DNA of 64,000 nt from Halobacillus faecis (GTDB lineage Bacteria; Bacillota; Bacilli; Bacillales; Halobacillaceae): contig NZ_BJYD01000021.1 of assembly GCF_007991335.1 (NCBI RefSeq), positions 111,947 through 175,946 of the forward strand, in the 5' to 3' direction. The notes under the pieces were generated by a model that was not told where the DNA came from, made no database searches, and saw only the letters and a list, made by a program, of their open reading frames with translations. The position numbers were made by a program, and so were the translations under genes. Positions 28,059-38,893 of the stretch are shown here, piece after piece; the stretch's first letter is position 1, and every line of letters begins with the position of its first letter.

Positions 28059-29168
28059 TTAATCTTCAGACAGTTCTTCGTCAAAAACGTCTTCATCTTC
28101 CATATCGGCTTCTTCTGCAGATAGAAGCCCTTGTTCACGTGCTTCACTTTCACTCTTAATATCGATCTTCCATCCTGTCAATTTAGCCGCAAGACGAGCG
28201 TTTTGACCACGTTTACCAATGGCCAGTGATAGTTGGTAATCAGGAACGATCACCGTTGTCGCCTTATCTTCTTCATCTACAAGGACTTCTACGACCTTAG
28301 AAGGGCTCAAGGCATTCGACACATATTCAACAGGGTCTTCAGACCATTGCACGATATCGATTTTTTCACCTTTCAGTTCGTTGACGATGGCCTGCACACG
28401 CTGACCTCTTTGACCTACACAAGAGCCGACTGGATCGATCTCTTGATCTTCAGCATAAACTGAAATCTTTGAACGGTCCCCTGCTTCACGGGCTACAGAC
28501 ATGACTTCGACAGTACCGTCATAAATTTCAGGTACTTCCATCTCAAACAAGCGCTTCAAGAGCCCCGGGTGTGTACGGGAAACATAAATGTGTGGACCTT
28601 TGTTACTGTTCTCTACCTTCGTCACAAATACTTTGAGACGGTCATGCACTTCATAGGTTTCCGTCGGCATTTGCTCCCCTTCTGGAAGACGAGCTTCAAT
28701 TTTACCTAGATTCACATAGACGAAGCGGGGATCCTTCCTTTGGATGATCCCTGTCATGACATCCTCTTCACGATCGACATACTCACCGTAAATGATGCCT
28801 CTCTCTGCTTCACGGACACGCTGCGTAACCACTTGCTTAGCCGCTTGGGCTGCGATGCGGCCGAAGTCCATTGGTGTCACTTCGACTTCGATCACATCTT
28901 CAACCTCATAGTTCGGATCGATCTCATTTGCTTCTTCTAAAGAGATTTCCTGCTGCGGATCCATGACTTCTTCTACGATTTCTTTTCGCGCAAGGACTTT
29001 CATGGCACTTTCTTCTTCATTAATATCCACACGTACGTTCGTTGCGGAATTGAAGTTTTTCTTATAAGCAGAAATCAAGGCTGCTTCAAGTGCTTCCAAT
29101 AAAAGATTTTTGTCGATGCCTTTTTCCTTCTCTAAATAATTCATGGCATCAAATAGTTCACTACTCAA
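28059..29168 (-). CDS. nusA: Transcription termination/antitermination factor NusA
   Basis: A 369-residue RNA polymerase-associated factor with an N-terminal polymerase-binding domain, an S1 domain (about 135-200) and two KH domains (GSCVGQRGQRVQAI and IGKRGQNARLAAKLTGW), then an acidic tail. It stimulates hairpin-dependent pausing and termination. The start is TTG at 29168, with GGGGGAG 7 bases upstream; the protein then aligns with the known N-terminus MSSEL. Its operon leader carries strong hairpins that could be targets for NusA autoregulation. Confidence 0.97.
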   Translation of the reverse strand: MSSELFDAMNYLEKEKGIDKNLLLEALEAALISAYKKNFNSATNVRVDINEEESAMKVLARKEIVEEVMDPQQEISLEEANEIDPNYEVEDVIEVEVTPMDFGRIAAQAAKQVVTQRVREAERGIIYGEYVDREEDVMTGIIQRKDPRFVYVNLGKIEARLPEGEQMPTETYEVHDRLKVFVTKVENSNKGPHIYVSRTHPGLLKRLFEMEVPEIYDGTVEVMSVAREAGDRSKISVYAEDQEIDPVGSCVGQRGQRVQAIVNELKGEKIDIVQWSEDPVEYVSNALSPSKVVEVLVDEEDKATTVIVPDYQLSLAIGKRGQNARLAAKLTGWKIDIKSESEAREQGLLSAEEADMEDEDVFDEELSED

Positions 29169-29182
29169 CAGTTTTCTCCCCC

Positions 29183-29656
29183 TTAATTAAACGTAACAGC
29201 TAAATTAGCTTTAGCTATTTTTTGATATGGTACTTCCAGTTGTTTTTTACGTGTCTTAATACGAATTTCTACGGTTGCTACGGAATTTTCAAAAGACTTA
29301 AGGGTCCCTTCAAACTCCTTCTCCCCATCAATCGGTTCGTATAGTTTCATGTACACATATTCACCAACAAACTTTTCAAAGTCTGCTTCTGTCTTTAAAG
29401 GACGTTCCGCTCCAGGTGATGCAACTTCCAGAAAGTACGGAATTTCAATAGGATCTTCTTCATCTAATTTTTCACTCAATTGTTCAGACACTTGTCCGCA
29501 TTCTTCGATGTCCACACCGCCTTCTTTATCAATGAAGACGCGAAGGTACCAGTTCTGACCTTCTTTCTTGTACTCAATATCCACAAGTTCAAGGTTCATA
29601 TCCTCAAGGATCGGCTGGACAAGACGTTCTGTAACGGATGTAACATGATTGCTCAT
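29183..29656 (-). CDS. rimP: Ribosome maturation factor RimP
   Basis: A 157-residue two-domain protein needed for 30S assembly around the 5' domain and S12. Begins [26 protein letters not shown]. The ATG at 29656 lies behind GAAGGAGGG; the ATG at 29677 would put that site inside the gene. First gene of the rimP-nusA-infB operon, after a long structured leader. Confidence 0.95.
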   Translation of the reverse strand: MSNHVTSVTERLVQPILEDMNLELVDIEYKKEGQNWYLRVFIDKEGGVDIEECGQVSEQLSEKLDEEDPIEIPYFLEVASPGAERPLKTEADFEKFVGEYVYMKLYEPIDGEKEFEGTLKSFENSVATVEIRIKTRKKQLEVPYQKIAKANLAVTFN

Positions 29657-29734
29657 GCTCTTCCCTCCTTCGAACACAATATAATGGTTAGTACTTATTA
29701 TTATGGGATGTATTCGCTTATTTCATTAAGTAAC

Positions 29735-29813
29735 AGGGTTTTGAATTACAAGTACCATGAGAAACCGCTATGACATAGATCATAGCGGTTCGTCTCGCGG
29801 GTACTAAAACCCC
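29735..29813 (-). ncRNA. Nested hairpin in the rimP-nusA leader
   Basis: Complementary segments pair in order: AACCGCTATGA (29763-29773) with TCATAGCGGTT (29780-29790), GAGA (29759-29762) with TCTC (29793-29796), GTACC (29752-29756) with GGTAC (29800-29804), and an outer GGGTTTT (29736-29742) with AAAACCC (29806-29812). No T-run follows, so it is not a standard terminator. No known riboswitch class recognised. Confidence 0.5.
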
Positions 29814-29854
29814 TCATGCATCGAAGTTTCTCCACAAGCAAGAGGCTAGAATAT

Positions 29855-29886
29855 GACGAAAGAGTGGGTTGCCCCACTCTTTCGTC
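29855..29886 (-). terminator. Strong leader hairpin with GCAA tetraloop, possible NusA-dependent terminator
   Basis: A perfect 14-bp stem (29855-29868 with 29873-29886) closed by GCAA on the minus strand, a GNRA loop that exists only in that transcript direction. The following ATATTCTAG is a poor T-tract, the type of site at which NusA assistance matters. Lies about 200 bases before rimP, after the candidate promoter. Confidence 0.55.
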
Positions 29887-29913
29887 GTTCGTATCACTCT
29901 TCTCACCATAAAA

Positions 29914-29942
29914 AATATATCATAGATGCGTATTCTATGCAA
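29914..29942 (-). promoter_or_regulatory. Candidate sigma-A promoter of rimP-nusA-infB operon
   Basis: TTGCAT (29937-29942), exactly 17 bases, TATATT (29914-29919). The spacer holds a 6-bp inverted repeat CATAGA/TCTATG. About 260 bp before rimP, so the leader would be long. Confidence 0.5.
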
Positions 29943-30116
29943 CAAAGGAAGAAATCAACAGCTTTCCCTCCTCACCTCGTGTAGGGCCCCGCAGAAAGCG
30001 AGCTATTCCCCACAGCTCCCATTCACTCAATAAAAGTCTCGAAATTAAGCTTTCAACTATGCTGCCCTATCCTTTAACAATGAAATGGCTGTGTTACCTG
30101 TTGTGGAGCTGAGATG

Positions 30117-33100
30117 TTAGAAAAGGGACAGTTGGTTTTCATCCGGCATTCCCTCTAAGCATCCGAAGTTATCCAGATACTCGAGGACGGTTTTGGAAAT
30201 ACGGCTGCGCTCTCTCAAGTCCTGCTTGGATAAGAATTCGCCTTCTTCTCTTGCATTGACAATATTGATGGCTGCGTTTGTTCCTAATCCGTCAACCGCA
30301 TTAAACGGAGGAATTAACTCATTGCCTTCAACAAGGAAGTCCGTGGCACTGGAACGGTACAGGTCCACGTTTTTAAATCCATATCCTCTTTCACACATTT
30401 CAAGGGATAGTTCAAGAACAGTCATCAAACTCTTTTCTTTTGGTGTGGCGTCGAAGCCTTTTTCTTGAATCTCTTTCATACGCTTACGGATCGCTTCAGA
30501 TCCTTTCATCATCGTTTCCAGTTCAAAATCACTTGCCCTGACAGTAAAGTAAGCGGCATAAAAATAGATTGGATAGTGGACTTTGAAATACGCAATCCTA
30601 ACCGCCATCAATACATAAGCTGCTGCGTGTGCTTTCGGGAACATGTATTTGATCTTCTTACAAGAATCAATGTACCAGTCTGGTACGCCATGTTTTTTCA
30701 TTTCTTCGATCCACTCATCTTGAAGTCCTCTACCTTTACGAACGAATTCCATGATCTTAAAGGCAAGAGAAGGGTCGAGACCTTTATGCATGAGATATAC
30801 CATGATATCGTCACGGCACCCGATTACTTCTGGAAGCGTACAGATCCCATCATTGATCAGCTGTTCAGCATTTCCAAGCCACACGTCAGTTCCGTGGGAC
30901 AGGCCTGAGATGATGACGAGTTCTGCAAATGTTTTCGGCTTTGTATCTTCGAGCATCTGCCTTACAAACCTTGTACCGAACTCCGGCACACCGAGGGTGC
31001 CTGTTTTACACATGATCTGATCCGCCGTCACTCCGAGTGCTTCAGGACCACTGAAGATTTTCATGACTTCAGGATCATCCACAGGGATCTCCTTTTGGTC
31101 GATCCCGCTTAGGTCCTGGAGCATACGGATGACGGTCGGGTCATCGTGTCCGAGTATATCCAGTTTCAAAAGGTTGTCGTGTATGGAGTGGAAATCGAAG
31201 TGGGTCGTCTTCCACTCTGCTTTCGTATCATCCGCTGGAAACTGGATCGGTGAGAAATCATAGATCTCCATGTCATCAGGGACAACGATGATCCCTCCAG
31301 GGTGCTGTCCGCTTGTTCTTTTCACACCTGTACACCCTTGTACGAGACGATCAATTTCAGCATTCTTATATAGGAGCTGATGGTCTCCGGCGTAACCTTT
31401 CACATACCCATAAGCGGTCTTCTCCGCTATCGTACCGATCGTCCCGGCACGGAACACACTGTCCTCACCGAACAACTCTTTCGTATAATTGTGCGCATGC
31501 GGCTGGTATTCTCCTGAGAAGTTCAAGTCGATATCGGGAACCTTGTCCCCTTTAAAGCCAAGGAACGTTTCAAATGGAATGTCTTGACCATCTTTGGTCA
31601 GGGATGTACCGCATTCCGGGCAGGCTTTTTCTTCAAGGTCAAACCCGCTTCCGACCGATCCATCTGTAAAAAATTCATTATATTGACATGACGGACAAAC
31701 ATAATGCGGCGGAAGTGGATTCACTTCCGTAATATCTGTCATCGTAGCAACGAATGATGAACCGACAGAACCACGGGAACCAACAAGGTAACCATCTTCT
31801 AGTGATTTAGTTACAAGTTTCTGTGAGATGAGATAGATAACCGCAAATCCATTCCCGATGATACTGTCGAGTTCTTTTTCCAAACGTTTGACGATTAAAT
31901 CAGGGATCGGTTCACCGTAAATGCTACGTGCTTTGTTGTAGGACATTTCACGGATCTCCTGGTCCGCCCCTTCGATGTTAGGCGTATATAAATCATCTTT
32001 AACCGGAGATACTTCACCAATCTGTTCAGAAATTTTATGAGTGTTCGTTACGACTAATTCTGTCGCTTTGTCTTTTCCTAAGAAACCAAGCTCATCAATC
32101 ATTTCATTCGTCGTTTTAAAGTGGACCTCAGGCAGTGTCTGTCTGTTAAGCGGGTTCCCGTTTTGGGATGAAATGAGAATTTGACGGTATTGCTTTTCAT
32201 GAGGCTCTACGTAGTGAGTATTACCTGTGGCAACCACTGTTTTGCCCATTCTTTCCGCCATAGCGACAAGCCTTTTCAAGATATCAAGGATTTGCGCTTC
32301 CGTCTGGACTAGGTCCTTTTCAAGCAAGTGATAATAATTTCCCGGTGGCTGGATTTCAATGTAATCATAAAACTCAGCCACTTTCTCTGCCTCTTCCTCA
32401 GATTTCTGCATCATGGTTTCAAATACTTCGCCCTTGTCACAACCGGATCCTACAAGGATTCCTTCTCTGTTCTTGCTTAAAAGGGAACGGGGGACACGCG
32501 GAACACGGTAAAAGTAGTTCACGTGCGCTTCTGAGACAAGCCGGTAAATGTTTTTCAGCCCCGTACTGTTTGTTGCAAGCAGGGTGCAGTGAGAAGGTCG
32601 GGAGCGTTGGTACGCTTTCCCTTCTCCCATATAATCATTGAGATTTTTATGGTTCGTAATTCCTTTTTCCATTGCGCGTTTTACGAGTTTCCAAAGCAGA
32701 TACCCTGTGGCTTCGGCGTCATAAATCGCCCGGTGGTGCTGGGTCAATTCGATGTCGAACTTTTTACAAAGGGTATTTAACCGGTGGTTTTTTAACTCTG
32801 GAACTAGAAAACGAGCGAGCTCTAACGTGTCTATGACCGGATTCGTTGACTTTTCCATCCCCATATTCTGGTAACCAGCATTCAAAAAGCCCATGTCGAA
32901 ACTGGCGTTGTGAGCGACAAGGATGTCCTCTCCTGTCCATTCGTGGAAGTCCTTGAGTACTTCCTCGATCTCAGGAGCATCCTTGACCATGTCGTCTGTA
33001 ATCCCAGTGAGGTCAATCGTTGTTTGTGACAAAGACTGATGGGGGTTTGCGAAGGATTCAAATCGATCAATGATTTCGCCCCCCTGAACTTTAACGGCAG

Positions 33101-34409
33101 CGAGTTCAATAATTTTATCGTAAACAGCAGAAAGACCCGTGGTCTCCACGTCGAAGACTACATATACCGCATCCTCAAGTTCACGATCTTGTTCTTCATA
33201 AGCAATGGGAACACCATCATCGACTAAGTTCGCTTCTACACCATAAATGATTTTCACACCATTTTTCTGCCCTGCCGCATAGGCATCGGGATAGGCTTGA
33301 ACGACCGCGTGGTCTGTAATGGCAATCGCTTCGTGCCCCCAATCTGCCGCTTGTTTGATTAAACGTGATGGGGAGACAGGTGCATCCATGGCACTCATCG
33401 TAGTATGGGCGTGCAGTTCAATCCTTTTCTCACCATCCGGTGCACCATCTTCTCTCAATTTGGGCTTGACTTCATTGATGTCGTTGGCCATCATCGTCAA
33501 TTCGTTCGTGAAATTATCTGTCTGAATTCCACCTCGCGCTTTGATCCACATGCCCTCTTTCACGTGCTTAAACAGTTCGGCATGGTCGTCTCCTCGTGAA
33601 AACATCTTAATGGAGAAAGAATCCGTGTAATCTGTCACTTTCAAGAGTAACAAATGACGTCCCGAACGAAGCTCTTTAATTTCAACATCGAAGATATAAC
33701 CCTGGACAGCAATCTTTTTCTCTTCTTCTTGGATTTCCTGCATCGGGATGATATCATCTTGTATCTTGTACCCAATTTCAAGCGGCCCTTTTGGTTTGGA
33801 GTCATCTTTATCTTTGGTTCTTTCCTCTTGTTCTTTCACCGCTTGCTGAACCAGTATTTTGTCTTCTTTTTGACGTTCTTCCTGGAAACGTTTGATTTGT
33901 TCTGTTTCTTCTTTCACTCGAGTTGAAAGCATGAAAGAAGGAAGACCGCACTTGAGACAAAAGCTTTTTAATGGTTCTTCCAATTTTTTTTGGATGGCAT
34001 GACTCTCAGCTAAGTTCCTACAAGTTAACATAACCTTATTCCCGTTCACTTCAGGCTGCTGCTCCATCAATAAATCTTTATAGCTGGGTGTTAAATTCGT
34101 TAAAGTCTTAATAAAACTTTGCCAGTATTCAAGGACATCATTCATAGCAAGTTCTTTTTCTGATGTTTCAATTGTCCACGTTACTTCTGCAATGGAGCGG
34201 AAAGTGGCTACAAGTTTACTTGTAAATAAATCGTAGATAGATGGCGGAAGCGGTTTTGGCATATGAAAATGAAAATGCCACAACTTCTGTTCGCGGTAAA
34301 CCACCAGCTTCTGCATGCTGCTGTCTTTAAAGTGAGGCTCTATTAGATCATGTGGGAACTGAATCTGTTCCAGCAAATAGTGCATTTTTTCCTTGTTGCT
34401 CACACTCAA
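30117..34409 (-). CDS. polC: DNA polymerase III alpha subunit, Gram-positive PolC
   Basis: The 1430-residue replicative polymerase. Order: N-terminal domain, OB fold (near 230-320), PHP domain ([12 protein letters not shown] near 330), inserted DEDD 3'-5' proofreading exonuclease starting [12 protein letters not shown] near 418, remainder of PHP, palm with the catalytic Asp cluster ([11 protein letters not shown]), then fingers and C-terminal region. The exonuclease insertion distinguishes PolC from DnaE. The start is TTG at 34409, 8 bases after GGAGG. Follows proS past a terminator, as in B. subtilis. Confidence 0.97.
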   Translation of the reverse strand: MSVSNKEKMHYLLEQIQFPHDLIEPHFKDSSMQKLVVYREQKLWHFHFHMPKPLPPSIYDLFTSKLVATFRSIAEVTWTIETSEKELAMNDVLEYWQSFIKTLTNLTPSYKDLLMEQQPEVNGNKVMLTCRNLAESHAIQKKLEEPLKSFCLKCGLPSFMLSTRVKEETEQIKRFQEERQKEDKILVQQAVKEQEERTKDKDDSKPKGPLEIGYKIQDDIIPMQEIQEEEKKIAVQGYIFDVEIKELRSGRHLLLLKVTDYTDSFSIKMFSRGDDHAELFKHVKEGMWIKARGGIQTDNFTNELTMMANDINEVKPKLREDGAPDGEKRIELHAHTTMSAMDAPVSPSRLIKQAADWGHEAIAITDHAVVQAYPDAYAAGQKNGVKIIYGVEANLVDDGVPIAYEEQDRELEDAVYVVFDVETTGLSAVYDKIIELAAVKVQGGEIIDRFESFANPHQSLSQTTIDLTGITDDMVKDAPEIEEVLKDFHEWTGEDILVAHNASFDMGFLNAGYQNMGMEKSTNPVIDTLELARFLVPELKNHRLNTLCKKFDIELTQHHRAIYDAEATGYLLWKLVKRAMEKGITNHKNLNDYMGEGKAYQRSRPSHCTLLATNSTGLKNIYRLVSEAHVNYFYRVPRVPRSLLSKNREGILVGSGCDKGEVFETMMQKSEEEAEKVAEFYDYIEIQPPGNYYHLLEKDLVQTEAQILDILKRLVAMAERMGKTVVATGNTHYVEPHEKQYRQILISSQNGNPLNRQTLPEVHFKTTNEMIDELGFLGKDKATELVVTNTHKISEQIGEVSPVKDDLYTPNIEGADQEIREMSYNKARSIYGEPIPDLIVKRLEKELDSIIGNGFAVIYLISQKLVTKSLEDGYLVGSRGSVGSSFVATMTDITEVNPLPPHYVCPSCQYNEFFTDGSVGSGFDLEEKACPECGTSLTKDGQDIPFETFLGFKGDKVPDIDLNFSGEYQPHAHNYTKELFGEDSVFRAGTIGTIAEKTAYGYVKGYAGDHQLLYKNAEIDRLVQGCTGVKRTSGQHPGGIIVVPDDMEIYDFSPIQFPADDTKAEWKTTHFDFHSIHDNLLKLDILGHDDPTVIRMLQDLSGIDQKEIPVDDPEVMKIFSGPEALGVTADQIMCKTGTLGVPEFGTRFVRQMLEDTKPKTFAELVIISGLSHGTDVWLGNAEQLINDGICTLPEVIGCRDDIMVYLMHKGLDPSLAFKIMEFVRKGRGLQDEWIEEMKKHGVPDWYIDSCKKIKYMFPKAHAAAYVLMAVRIAYFKVHYPIYFYAAYFTVRASDFELETMMKGSEAIRKRMKEIQEKGFDATPKEKSLMTVLELSLEMCERGYGFKNVDLYRSSATDFLVEGNELIPPFNAVDGLGTNAAINIVNAREEGEFLSKQDLRERSRISKTVLEYLDNFGCLEGMPDENQLSLF

Positions 34410-34445
34410 ACGGGATTCCTCCTCTTTCCTAACCGAACACCTGAC

Positions 34446-34480
34446 ATGGAAAAACCCTTGCTCTTTCCTTTAGCAAGGGT
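34446..34480 (-). terminator. Rho-independent terminator after proS
   Basis: ACCCTTGCT (34454-34462) with AGCAAGGGT (34472-34480), then TTTTTCC on the minus strand. About 20 bp past the proS stop and 37 bp before polC, so polC needs read-through or a promoter in that gap. Confidence 0.85.
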
Positions 34481-34500
34481 ATAGTTTTCCATAAAAGATA

Positions 34501-36204
34501 TTAGGCTTTGTACCAGTTCTTAATATATTCTAAAACTTCACTAGTTTCTAACTCATTCTGATCGCCTGTTGCACGTTCCTTCACTTCCACAACGCCTTCA
34601 CCGGCACGCTTTCCTACCGTGATTCTTACAGGTACACCGAAAAGGTCGCTGTCAGCAAATTTCACGCCTGCACGTTCTTTACGATCATCATATAAGACTT
34701 CGATCCCTGCATCAAGCAGTGTGTCATAGATTTGATCTGCCAATTCTTTCTGTTCATCTTTTTTAGGATTTAATGAAAGCAAATGGACTTGATAAGGGGC
34801 AATATTCTTCGGCCACGTAATCCCTCTTTCATCGTGGTATTGTTCTACGATTGCTGCAAGCGTACGGGACACGCCGATACCGTAGGACCCCATGATCATC
34901 GTCTTCGCTTTTCCTTGATCATTAAGGAATGTGGCATTCATCCGTTCGGAATAAAATTCACCCAGCTTGAAGACATGTCCAACCTCAATCCCTCGGGCGA
35001 ACTTGATGATGCCCTCTCCATCCGGTGAAGGATCTCCTTCTTCGATAAACCGCAAGTCAGCATAAGACTTAACCTCAAAGTCTCTCTCAGGCGTGGCATT
35101 CTTGAAGTGCCATCCTTCTTCGTTAGCTCCACAAGATACGTTCACCATGGCTTCTACGGCATGATCAGCAACTACTTCCACTTCTTCTGGGACACCAATT
35201 GGACCAAGAGAACCAAATCCTGAACCTAGCAGTCGTTTCGTGTCTTCTTCTGAAGCAAGTTCAACCATATCAGCATCATAAAGGTTTTTCAATTTAACAT
35301 CATTCACTTCGTGATCTCCACGAGTAAGGGCAAGGACAAACTTTTCATCGACTTGGAAAAGGATCGACTTGATCCCTTCCTTTAAATCGTGTCCAAGGAA
35401 TTCGGCTACATCCTTCATTGTCTTTTGACCCGGAGTTTCGATTTTCTCCAACGCTTGAGGAGTCGCTTGGGACTTCTCATAGGTTGCGACGACCGGAGCC
35501 ATTTCGATATTGGCTGCATAGCGGGAAGTATCTGAATAGGCAATGACATCTTCGCCTACTTCAGATAAAACCATGAATTCATGGGTATCTTTTCCGCCCA
35601 TCGCGCCTGAGTCTGCAATAACAGCACGGAAGTTCAAACCACAGCGTCTAAATACGTTCGAGTAAGCTTCAAACATCTTATCATACGTCTCATCAAGACT
35701 CTCATAAGATTCATTGAAGGAATAGGCATCCTTCATTAAAAACTCTCTTCCACGCAAAAGACCGAATCGAGGACGGGCTTCATCACGGAATTTGTTTTGA
35801 ATTTGGAAAACCGTCAATGGAAGCTGCTTATAACTTTTCACTTCATGACGAACAAGGCTTGTGATGACTTCCTCATGGGTCGCACCAAGAGCAAACTCCC
35901 GGTTGTGTCGGTCGTTCAGTCGCATCAGCTCAGAGCCGAACGTCGTCCAACGCCCCGTTTCTTTCCAAAGTTCTGAAGGCTCAAGGGCAGGCATCGCCAT
36001 TTCATGAGCACCGATTTTTTCCATCTCTTCCCGGACGATGTTTTCGACCTTACTTAGCACGCGGCGGCCGATTGGCAGGAAGCTATAGATTCCGGATGCA
36101 ATCTGGCGTATGTAACCAGCACGAACGAGGAGCTGGTGGCTCTTGATTTCAGCATCAGCAGGGTTTTCTTTAAGGGTAGGTATTAACATATGACTTTGTC
36201 TCAT
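34501..36204 (-). CDS. proS: Prolyl-tRNA synthetase
   Basis: A 567-residue class II synthetase of the bacterial type with the editing (INS) domain between motifs 2 and 3. Motif 2 area [18 protein letters not shown] and motif 3 [12 protein letters not shown] are clear; the C-terminal anticodon-binding domain ends KNWYKA. GAGGTGC precedes the ATG. No T-box leader was found in the 150 bp upstream, which mostly holds the rasP terminator. Confidence 0.97.
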   Translation of the reverse strand: MRQSHMLIPTLKENPADAEIKSHQLLVRAGYIRQIASGIYSFLPIGRRVLSKVENIVREEMEKIGAHEMAMPALEPSELWKETGRWTTFGSELMRLNDRHNREFALGATHEEVITSLVRHEVKSYKQLPLTVFQIQNKFRDEARPRFGLLRGREFLMKDAYSFNESYESLDETYDKMFEAYSNVFRRCGLNFRAVIADSGAMGGKDTHEFMVLSEVGEDVIAYSDTSRYAANIEMAPVVATYEKSQATPQALEKIETPGQKTMKDVAEFLGHDLKEGIKSILFQVDEKFVLALTRGDHEVNDVKLKNLYDADMVELASEEDTKRLLGSGFGSLGPIGVPEEVEVVADHAVEAMVNVSCGANEEGWHFKNATPERDFEVKSYADLRFIEEGDPSPDGEGIIKFARGIEVGHVFKLGEFYSERMNATFLNDQGKAKTMIMGSYGIGVSRTLAAIVEQYHDERGITWPKNIAPYQVHLLSLNPKKDEQKELADQIYDTLLDAGIEVLYDDRKERAGVKFADSDLFGVPVRITVGKRAGEGVVEVKERATGDQNELETSEVLEYIKNWYKA

Positions 36205-36289
36205 AAATGCACCTCAGTTCTATATAATTAAAATTTATAAAAGGAGGAAATCGCTAGTCTCAAAGATTCCCTGTCTTTTTGACGTTAAG

Positions 36290-36348
36290 ACGTTAATAAA
36301 AAGAAGCCGGAAGCCTAGGAAACGCCGATCACCTCAGGACTTCCAGCT
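36290..36348 (-). terminator. Rho-independent terminator after rasP
   Basis: On the minus strand AGCTGGAAG...AGG pairs with CCTAGGCTTCCGGCT around a 12-base loop with small bulges, followed by TCTTTTTATT. Starts 9 bp after rasP and ends the uppS-cdsA-dxr-rasP series. Confidence 0.8.
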
Positions 36349-36356
36349 ATAATCAA

Positions 36357-37613
36357 TCACAAGAATAAACGTTGGATATCGTTCCAAGTGACAACGAGCA
36401 TCAATAACATGAGTAATGCGAACCCGATGAAATGAACGATCCCTTCTTTTTGAGGGTCGATTGGTTTTCCCCTGAGCCCTTCAAGCCCGACGAATAATAG
36501 ACGCCCACCATCCAAAGCAGGGAGTGGAAGCAGGTTTACAATTCCAAGGTTGATACTCAAGATGGATGTCCACATGACAAAATTCGTAAATCCTGTACGT
36601 ACAACCTGGTCTGTCGCATCATAAATGCCGACTGGACCTGAAAGCATATCCAAAGAAAATTGTCCGGTCACTAATTTACCGAGATTCGTTAATATCAGTG
36701 CTGACCACTCATAAGTCTGAGTAAATCCAAACGTCAATTTCTTTGCAAAAGACTCTTCAAAAGCACGGGCGACACCCACTTGGCCGATGGTCGTCTCTCT
36801 ACTTTCGACAGCGGCAGGTGTGACGTTCAACTGCTGCGTTGCTCCCTCACGATTGATTGTCAACGTCACTTCTTCATCAGGATGAGCTCGAATGATGGTC
36901 GTGAACTCTTCCCACGTACTGACGGATTCCCCATCCACAGCAACGACTTCATCACCAGCCTGAAGACCAGCCTGTGAAGCCGGTGAGTTGCCCTGGATTT
37001 CTCCAAGCTTCGCTTCGTTCGAAGGGACCCCCTGGATAAAACCAAGAATCATGAACAAGACAATCGCCAAAACGAAGTTCATCATAGGACCAGCGAAAAG
37101 CTGCATCGCACGCTGAGGAACAGATTTTGAAGCAAACTGGCGATTATAAGGAGCAATTTGTGTTTCCTTTTCATCCATGACGAACATCGCCTTCGGATCG
37201 ACTTCAAAGAAGAGCTTTTCGTCTTCATCAATTTCGTAACCTTCAATGACAAGACGGTGATCTAAATCCGCGCGTTCGACTTCAATCACACGGGCATGTG
37301 GATGCTTGTCTTTATTGTTTACAATTATTTTATTTACTTTTCCTGCGTCATTGAATTCAAGGCCGATATGGTGGCCAGCTTTCAATTCTACGATTTCTGG
37401 ATCTTCTCCTGCCACTCGAACATAGCCGCCGATGGGAAGAATACGGATTGTGTAAAGAGTTTCATTCCGAGTGAATGCAAAAATCTTAGGTCCAAATCCT
37501 ATTGCAAATTCCCTTGCGAGCATTCCCGCTCGTTTGGCAAAAATGAGATGCCCCCACTCATGCACGAACACCAAAAGTCCGAACATAAGAATAAATGCAA
37601 CCACTGTAGTCAA
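36357..37613 (-). CDS. rasP: Site-2 intramembrane metalloprotease RasP
   Basis: A 418-residue RIP zinc protease that makes the second cut in anti-sigma factors such as RsiW and clears signal-peptide remnants. Zinc motif HEWGH at 18-22 in the first membrane helix, a central PDZ domain (about 205-275), and a C-terminal helix with LLPLPALDGGRLL supplying the third ligand. I place the start at TTG 37613, 6 bases after GGAAGGTG, which gives the usual N-terminus; an ATG at 37646 would add a basic leader with no ribosome site. Lies downstream of dxr. Confidence 0.93.
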   Translation of the reverse strand: MTTVVAFILMFGLLVFVHEWGHLIFAKRAGMLAREFAIGFGPKIFAFTRNETLYTIRILPIGGYVRVAGEDPEIVELKAGHHIGLEFNDAGKVNKIIVNNKDKHPHARVIEVERADLDHRLVIEGYEIDEDEKLFFEVDPKAMFVMDEKETQIAPYNRQFASKSVPQRAMQLFAGPMMNFVLAIVLFMILGFIQGVPSNEAKLGEIQGNSPASQAGLQAGDEVVAVDGESVSTWEEFTTIIRAHPDEEVTLTINREGATQQLNVTPAAVESRETTIGQVGVARAFEESFAKKLTFGFTQTYEWSALILTNLGKLVTGQFSLDMLSGPVGIYDATDQVVRTGFTNFVMWTSILSINLGIVNLLPLPALDGGRLLFVGLEGLRGKPIDPQKEGIVHFIGFALLMLLMLVVTWNDIQRLFL

Positions 37614-37727
37614 ATGAAGCACCTTCCTTTTTTTGCTCTGGGTCATTCTATGGAATGTGATGTTTATAGTGGAAGTGAACCATCATTATTTAGACGGTTG
37701 CATATACTTTTTAAACCACCAGAGCTT

Positions 37728-38873
37728 TTAGTTTATTTGGAAACGAACTCTTTCCCTTGTTTCCTTATCAATAGAAATTATGGTAGACAAGTCAGGGTTA
37801 TGAATCCTGTCATGTTTTTCTAAAGCTTGAGCGATGTATTTTTCAATATCAAGAAAAGATATTTTCCCTTCGAGAAACTGTTGGACAGCTTCTTCGTTCG
37901 CAGCATTCAGGACCGTCGGCATCGAGCCGCCTGCTTTTCCTGCCTCAAATGCCATTCTCAAACAAGGAAATCGATCCAAGTCCATCTTTTGAAAATTCAA
38001 CGTAGCGATCTCTTCCAAGTTCAAGCTTTTCGTGATTGGAAGCTCCTTACGTTCCGGATAAGTCAAAGCGTATTGAATCGGCACTTTCATATCCGGTGTT
38101 CCAAGCTGGGCAATCACATTGCGATCGACATATTCAACCATAGAATGGATGACACTTTCTCTATGAAGAATAACATGAATCTGGTCATAAGGTACATCAA
38201 AAAGCCAGTGCGCCTCAATAACTTCTAATCCTTTGTTCATCATCGAGGCAGAATCAATGGTGATTTTCGCGCCCATCTTCCAATTCGGGTGATTTAACGC
38301 ATCATCGACTGTGACTCCGACAAGTTCTTCTCTCGTTTGGTCACGGAAGCTTCCACCGGATGCAGTAATGATGAGTTTATTGATGTCTTTCCTCTGTTCA
38401 CCGTTCAAAGCCTGAAAAATAGCCGAATGCTCACTGTCTACAGGGAGAAGGTTGACATTGTGTTTCTTAGCTTCTTCCATGACTAGATGACCGGCCGTCA
38501 CGAGTGTTTCTTTATTGGCAATCGCCATTTGTTTTTTTGATTGAATGGCTTTTAAAGTAGCTGGCAAGCCTATGCTCCCCATGACTGCATTCACGACCAC
38601 ATCTACAGGTTCGGCTATACTTGCTTCAATTAAACCCTCTCCACCACAAAGAATCTGTGGGTGGGAGACTTCTTTTTCCAGTTTTCGCTTCGTTTCTTCA
38701 TCTTGAACGACGATCATAGAAGGATCGAACTCTCGGATTAGAGGAAGAGCTTTTTCGATGTTTCTGCCAAACCCCATGGCATATAAAGAAAATTGATCTG
38801 GGTGCAAACGAAGAACATCAAGAGTTTGAACCCCAATTGAACCCGTTGCCCCAAGTAAAGATACTTGCTTCAT
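37728..38873 (-). CDS. dxr: 1-deoxy-D-xylulose 5-phosphate reductoisomerase
   Basis: A 381-residue NADPH enzyme that makes 2-C-methylerythritol 4-phosphate, the committed step of the MEP isoprenoid pathway. Nucleotide loop GATGSIG at 8-14; conserved [12 protein letters not shown] and the metal and substrate loops GGSFRD and [18 protein letters not shown] precedes the ATG. Neighbour uppS uses the isoprenoid precursors produced here. Confidence 0.97.
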   Translation of the reverse strand: MKQVSLLGATGSIGVQTLDVLRLHPDQFSLYAMGFGRNIEKALPLIREFDPSMIVVQDEETKRKLEKEVSHPQILCGGEGLIEASIAEPVDVVVNAVMGSIGLPATLKAIQSKKQMAIANKETLVTAGHLVMEEAKKHNVNLLPVDSEHSAIFQALNGEQRKDINKLIITASGGSFRDQTREELVGVTVDDALNHPNWKMGAKITIDSASMMNKGLEVIEAHWLFDVPYDQIHVILHRESVIHSMVEYVDRNVIAQLGTPDMKVPIQYALTYPERKELPITKSLNLEEIATLNFQKMDLDRFPCLRMAFEAGKAGGSMPTVLNAANEEAVQQFLEGKISFLDIEKYIAQALEKHDRIHNPDLSTIISIDKETRERVRFQIN

Positions 38874-38893
38874 TGTTCCATGGCCCCTCTCTC

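Larger units (their letters stand above)
29657..30116 (-). promoter_or_regulatory. Leader and promoter region of the rimP-nusA operon
   Basis: 460 bases with no gene. A candidate promoter lies at 29914-29942, a GNRA-capped 14-bp hairpin at 29855-29886, and a nested hairpin at 29735-29813. The part next to polC (about 29950-30116) shows no clear signal apart from GC-rich patches (29960-30020) that look like a degenerate intergenic repeat. No terminator with a proper T-run follows polC, so polC transcripts may run into this leader. Confidence 0.6.

Noticed and set aside
29735..29813. T-box riboswitch
   Set aside because: Only a short GTACCCGCG-like piece is similar. No stem I, specifier loop or proper terminator is present, and the downstream genes are not aminoacylation or amino acid genes.
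36205..36356. T-box leader before proS
   Set aside because: The gap is taken up by the rasP terminator; no T-box sequence is visible.
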